In this document: in pieces, positions 60,735 to 64,000 of the stretch | Layout of the letters: the number at the start of each line of letters is the position of its first letter | Numbering within the stretch: the first letter of the stretch is position 1 | NCBI GenBank assembly: GCA_904066235.2 | Contig: CAJFCV020000003.1 | Coordinates: forward strand, 5,394,001-5,458,000 | Direction: 5' to 3' | Source: Bursaphelenchus xylophilus | Lineage: Eukaryota > Nematoda > Chromadorea > Rhabditida > Aphelenchoididae | DNA: 64,000 bases | The notes under the pieces: model-generated | Told to the model about the DNA's origin: nothing | The model's database searches: none | Seen by the model: the letters and a program-made list of their open reading frames with translations, nothing else | Translations under genes and position numbers: made by a program

Positions 60735-61804
60735 TTATTCCCGCGTTTCTAAGAACCTTCTCGGCTTCTTGATTCCGTTCTTGACTTGAGCCAGTATTTG
60801 TCCAAAATCAGCTATTGACCGTTTTTTCTCCGACCAGAATCGTTCAAATTCGATAAAACTGGCTCGATAAAGTCGGTTAAGGTAAGGAAGGGGGTCAGAA
60901 TTGAGTCTGAAAACAGAAGGTCAAGTGCACAAAGTCCGAATAAGTAATATAACATCAACATCGGTTATCTTACCCATCAAAACCGCCTTTCCGCAGACGA
61001 TTCAGCAGAAGGAATGTAAAATTAATACCGACAACAGCCAGCGGAAAACCCTGGAAATGATGATTAGTATTATCAGAAAGAACAAAGAATTTTGTACTAA
61101 ACGATAAAACAGGTAATTATAGAATCTTTACATTGTTTTCTTCATTTGCGAAGTCTTTGAGTCGTTGCAATCTCTCCTTATCAATGCCTTCGGTAACCAA
61201 ATAGAATAATTGACAGAGGCCGAACAAACCCGCTCCCCGCAAGTCGGTTGCAGGATCCTCACCTAAAAATAATGTAGAGCATGTGAGCAAAACATAAGTG
61301 CGACAACAAGTAAAAAAACCAAATAAATAGCAGGACCAGCTAAAAATAGAAAACCTAATCAAGACAATCAGTACCTTGAAAGCCGACTTTTTCCCAGTGT
61401 TTACCATATCTCGCTGGCTCATCGTCTGTGACCATAACTTCCTGATAAATACGTTTCAACAACAGCCAATGTATTTCGTTTCCTTCTGAATACTTAACTA
61501 AACTAATAAAATTTAAAAAATATAAGTTTTAGGTACCTACTTTTACTAACGGCCACGATAAAATGCTTCTGGGCAGAAAACTCCCGTCCTCTAAACCGTT
61601 TCTGAATCCTCTGTGGTGTACACAATAAACGTTGAAGCTTCCGGCCTGTCTTTGCTAACTTTAAGGATTCGCTTGCTTCTTCCTAAACGGCATCTTTATG
61701 AAAATAAATTTTGTTACCTTTTCCGCACTTAGATCATGTTCCTTCAATGCATTCCATATATTAGTAAACTCGTTGTTTTGAAGCCCCAACTCCATGTTAG
61801 CCAT
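60735..61804 (-). CDS. ELMO-domain protein (ELMOD-like Arf/Arl GAP)
   Basis: Exons 61718-61804, 61541-61682, 61375-61497, 61132-61262, 60974-61050 and 60735-60906 give 243 aa. The ELMO domain core is present: IHWLLLKRIYQ, VTDDEPARYGKHWEKVGFQG, EDPATDLRGAGLFGL, FPLAVVGINFTFLLLNRL, and a C-terminal EFERFWSEKKRSIADFGQIL. ELMOD proteins are GAPs for Arl2/Arf, and the Arg in the DLRG motif is the proposed catalytic residue (family knowledge). ATG 61804 was chosen because an AATTTAG acceptor lies 22 nt upstream and the next upstream reading is stopped. It is divergent from the GBF1 gene with only 374 nt between start codons. Confidence 0.85.
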
Positions 61805-61972
61805 TACACGAGCTTGTAAAAAGCCTCTAAATTTATAAAAATGTCAGCAATGGTCAGATTTTAACACAAAGAACTCAAATTTACTTATACTTACGAATAA
61901 GTAATTTCAGAATTTATCAAAAATTTATATCAACATCAAGTAGATATAAGTAAATCCGTGTTCCGTGTGATA

Positions 61973-62022
61973 CGAAGGCTGTGATAAACGGAGTTTTCGA
62001 AGGCTGTGATAAACGGAGTTTT
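61973..62022. repeat. 25-bp perfect tandem duplication in a shared promoter region
   Basis: CGAAGGCTGTGATAAACGGA followed by GTTTT occurs twice in a row (61973-61997 and 61998-62022). It sits between the start codons of the ELMO-domain (-) and GBF1 (+) genes. It may be a recent slippage or a duplicated factor-binding site. Confidence 0.85.
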
Positions 62023-62178
62023 TATTTATCTTCCTGTTGCAACGATTCGTACCATTGATTTTGACACTTCGTCTCTTCTAAAATAAAATAAACCAACAAA
62101 AATTGACACGTTTGCATAGAATTTCGAGATCGGAGTTGCATATATTGCGCATCGTTGGTCTCAAGACCATCGGATACG

Positions 62179-64000
62179 ATGTCCAATGGCTACTTTGTTG
62201 TATATGGAGAAGCTGGGGCTGTTACGACCTTATTAAAATTGAGTCAAAGAGATGCCTCGTCTGCCGTTTCGGAGGACATTCTTCGATTGCTTCAGTCTTT
62301 TGCAGATCTCAGAGATGTTTTAACTACGGTGAATTTTTACAATTTATGTTTATAATGTTACTGATGGCTAAGCTTATTACTTTATTCTTTTTTAGTTGTA
62401 TGATCTGGCCGCTATGAAGCCAAATGCCTTTTTACAACCATTCTTAGATGTGATAAAATCTCAGAACACAAATGATGTGGTAACTTCGCGTGCCTTGTTG
62501 TCCATTAACAAGTTTATCAAGTGGAATTTGATTCCTTCGGATGAGTAAGCTTTTTCTGAAGTAGGTAATATACGTGGTTAAGATTGTGGGCTCCCAATGC
62601 AGCAGAATCCATTGCATTGGCCGTCACTGAGACCAAATTTGCCGATAGTGAGTACAACAAAGGAGATGGGGTTGTCTTTAGAATGATTGATGTAAGTTTT
62701 ATTGTTTTTCTGGATTTGCATTTTAGGTATTGCATTCTCTCCTTACTGCACCATGCGGCCGTTTCTTGACGAATGAGAGAGTTTGTAACATGCTGCACTG
62801 TCTCTTTCGAGTATCATTTGATGTGAATCTCAGTCAGTTATTGCGCATGGCTGCTGAAACAGCTTTGGTTGATATGACAAAGACTATCTTTCAACGGATT
62901 CCTACTTTTACTTACGATTCAAATCATCCTTATATGAAGAGACTGGTTGTTGATAAGAAGAAAGAAGGAAGTCCAGCTTTAATTGAAGCAAATGTTAAAC
63001 CAGTTACCGAAGAAGAGGCGATTTCTGAAGCCACACAACCAGAGAAAAGTGCTGCGGAAATTACGAAAACGGATTTACAGGAACGGTCTTATGAGGGGGA
63101 TCAAGTTAACATCAATGATGTGCCGAAAGCCGAGGTTGTTCGACCAACTCCTGCTTCTTCACCAAGTAAGTTATTTTAAGATTATGACATTTATCTTTAG
63201 GTAATCATGTTGTAATTGATCTTGGATTTGTCGATTGTTCAGCAGAAATTGAAAGGGAAAAAAGAGATGCCATGGGAGAAGGCAAACCTCTGTTAGAACA
63301 GCCTTTGGAACAAAAAGAGGAGTCAACAAAAGCTGGTGGTGAGCCAACTGAGTTGGCCAGAGATGAGAACGAAGAGTTGCTCTCTGCCAGTTCCTCGGAA
63401 AATGATTTATCATCTCAGTCCTTTATACCATACGGTCTTCCCTGCGCTAGGGAATTATTACGGTATTTTTTATTTTTTAGATTCAAATATCTGCGATTTT
63501 AGTTTCTCTGTTTCGTTAACAAACCCCTTGGACGATACGAATCAAGAACACATGATTATCGTTGGTCTGAATTTGGTTACTGTAGCTCTTGAAACATCGG
63601 TCGACTTTATCGGCAACTTTAGTCTTCTGATGCCATTGCTAAAAGATGATTTGTGTAAAGCTTTGGTTCAGGTAAGATAAACAAATGATGATTACATGTT
63701 TTCAGCTTTTGAACTCGTCGAAGATCTACGTTTTTACAATGGCGAATCGAATTTGTTTCCTGTTATTTGAAAGTCTACGACAACATCTTAAATTCCAAAT
63801 GGAGTCCTACTTCCGGGTATTGATGCAAATTGTTGGAAGCGAAAATGTATGTTACTATCACGATTATTTTTTATTGATCTAGGCAAAGTACGACCGAAAA
63901 GAAATGGCATTGGAGAGCATCGTTCATCTGTTCAGAGTTCCTAATTTGGCCGGAGAACTGTATTTAAATTATGATTGTGGTCTATACTGCAGGTATGCCC
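62179..64000 (+). CDS. gbf-1: GBF1-type Arf guanine nucleotide exchange factor, 5' part
   Basis: Large Golgi Arf-GEF needed for COPI recruitment. Eight exons fall in the window: 62179-62328, 62396-62544, 62583-62691, 62727-63165, 63201-63462, 63503-63671, 63706-63846 and 63883-63992. The window ends inside the next intron, which opens with GTATGC. The seen part is the N-terminal DCB/HUS region: [69 protein letters not shown], and [16 protein letters not shown] just before the edge. The Sec7 domain should lie beyond position 64000. An acidic Glu/Ser-rich linker (about 62960-63440) separates the two parts, as in GBF1. The start ATG gives [11 protein letters not shown], matching the family N-terminus. 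Confidence 0.93.

Overview
The window is nuclear DNA of a nematode. It shows many genes split by very small introns (commonly 35-60 nt, some 31-38 nt), 3' splice acceptors of the form TTTCAG or TTTTAG placed a few bases before the first ATG (as expected for spliced-leader trans-splicing), same-strand genes spaced 80-200 nt apart as in nematode operons, and nematode-typical families (HSP-12 small heat-shock proteins, BLI-3-type dual oxidase, an arrestin pair). The species cannot be named from the sequence. Exon models below were built by hand from splice signals, reading frame and family similarity. In nearly all of them the exon lengths sum to a multiple of three.

Layout. 306-1137 (-) forkhead factor; 1138-5060 no gene seen. 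5061-14500 (-) is a run of five genes: Nudix UDP-sugar pyrophosphatase, PEX10, PRMT5, ATP synthase beta and an aldo/keto reductase-like gene; the first three are close enough to be one operon, possibly led by the ATP synthase gene. 14620-16325 (+) MOB4 plus a RAD51 paralog (second operon candidate). 16951-20162 (+) membrane-anchored M1 peptidase homologue without its zinc site. 20556-26330 (-) 17-exon dual oxidase. 28404-31251 (-) two HSP-12 genes, then 32200-34949 (-) an ERp72-type disulfide isomerase. 36398-37647 (+) NMNAT; 38339-40831 (+) ELF-type ETS factor; 41727-45381 (+) two arrestin-domain genes; 46031-48045 (+) mitochondrial L11 and a PDK1-like kinase; 48397-48939 (+) small membrane protein of unknown function; 49933-50846 (+) Ras-family GTPase; 51063-52178 (-) tail-anchored acyl-CoA-binding protein; 52837-54210 (+) 3-hydroxyisobutyryl-CoA hydrolase; 54334-55448 (-) tetraspanin; 55690-56372 (-) secreted nitrobindin-like protein; 56892-58236 (-) AT-hook protein; 59692-60475 (-) small LRR protein; 60735-61804 (-) ELMO-domain protein; 62179-64000 (+) start of GBF1, cut by the window end.

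Most genes are conserved housekeeping genes: mitochondrial (ATP synthase, L11, HIBCH), ER/Golgi (ERp72, GBF1, ACBP), peroxisome (PEX10), signalling (MOB4, Ras, ELMO-domain, PDK1-like), redox (dual oxidase) and DNA repair (RAD51 paralog). Several neighbour pairs match what I recall of C. elegans chromosome III. Non-genic structure of interest: a TA-flanked inverted-repeat element family (three copies, one in a dual oxidase intron, one in an ERp72 intron, one intergenic), an unrelated 400-bp inverted-repeat element in the Nudix gene, and smaller inverted repeats in introns. I found no CRISPR array, tRNA or rRNA gene, and no convincing wholly new system. The most unusual protein-level observations are pseudoenzyme-like losses of catalytic residues in the M1 and aldo/keto reductase homologues and an altered Walker A in the RAD51 paralog.
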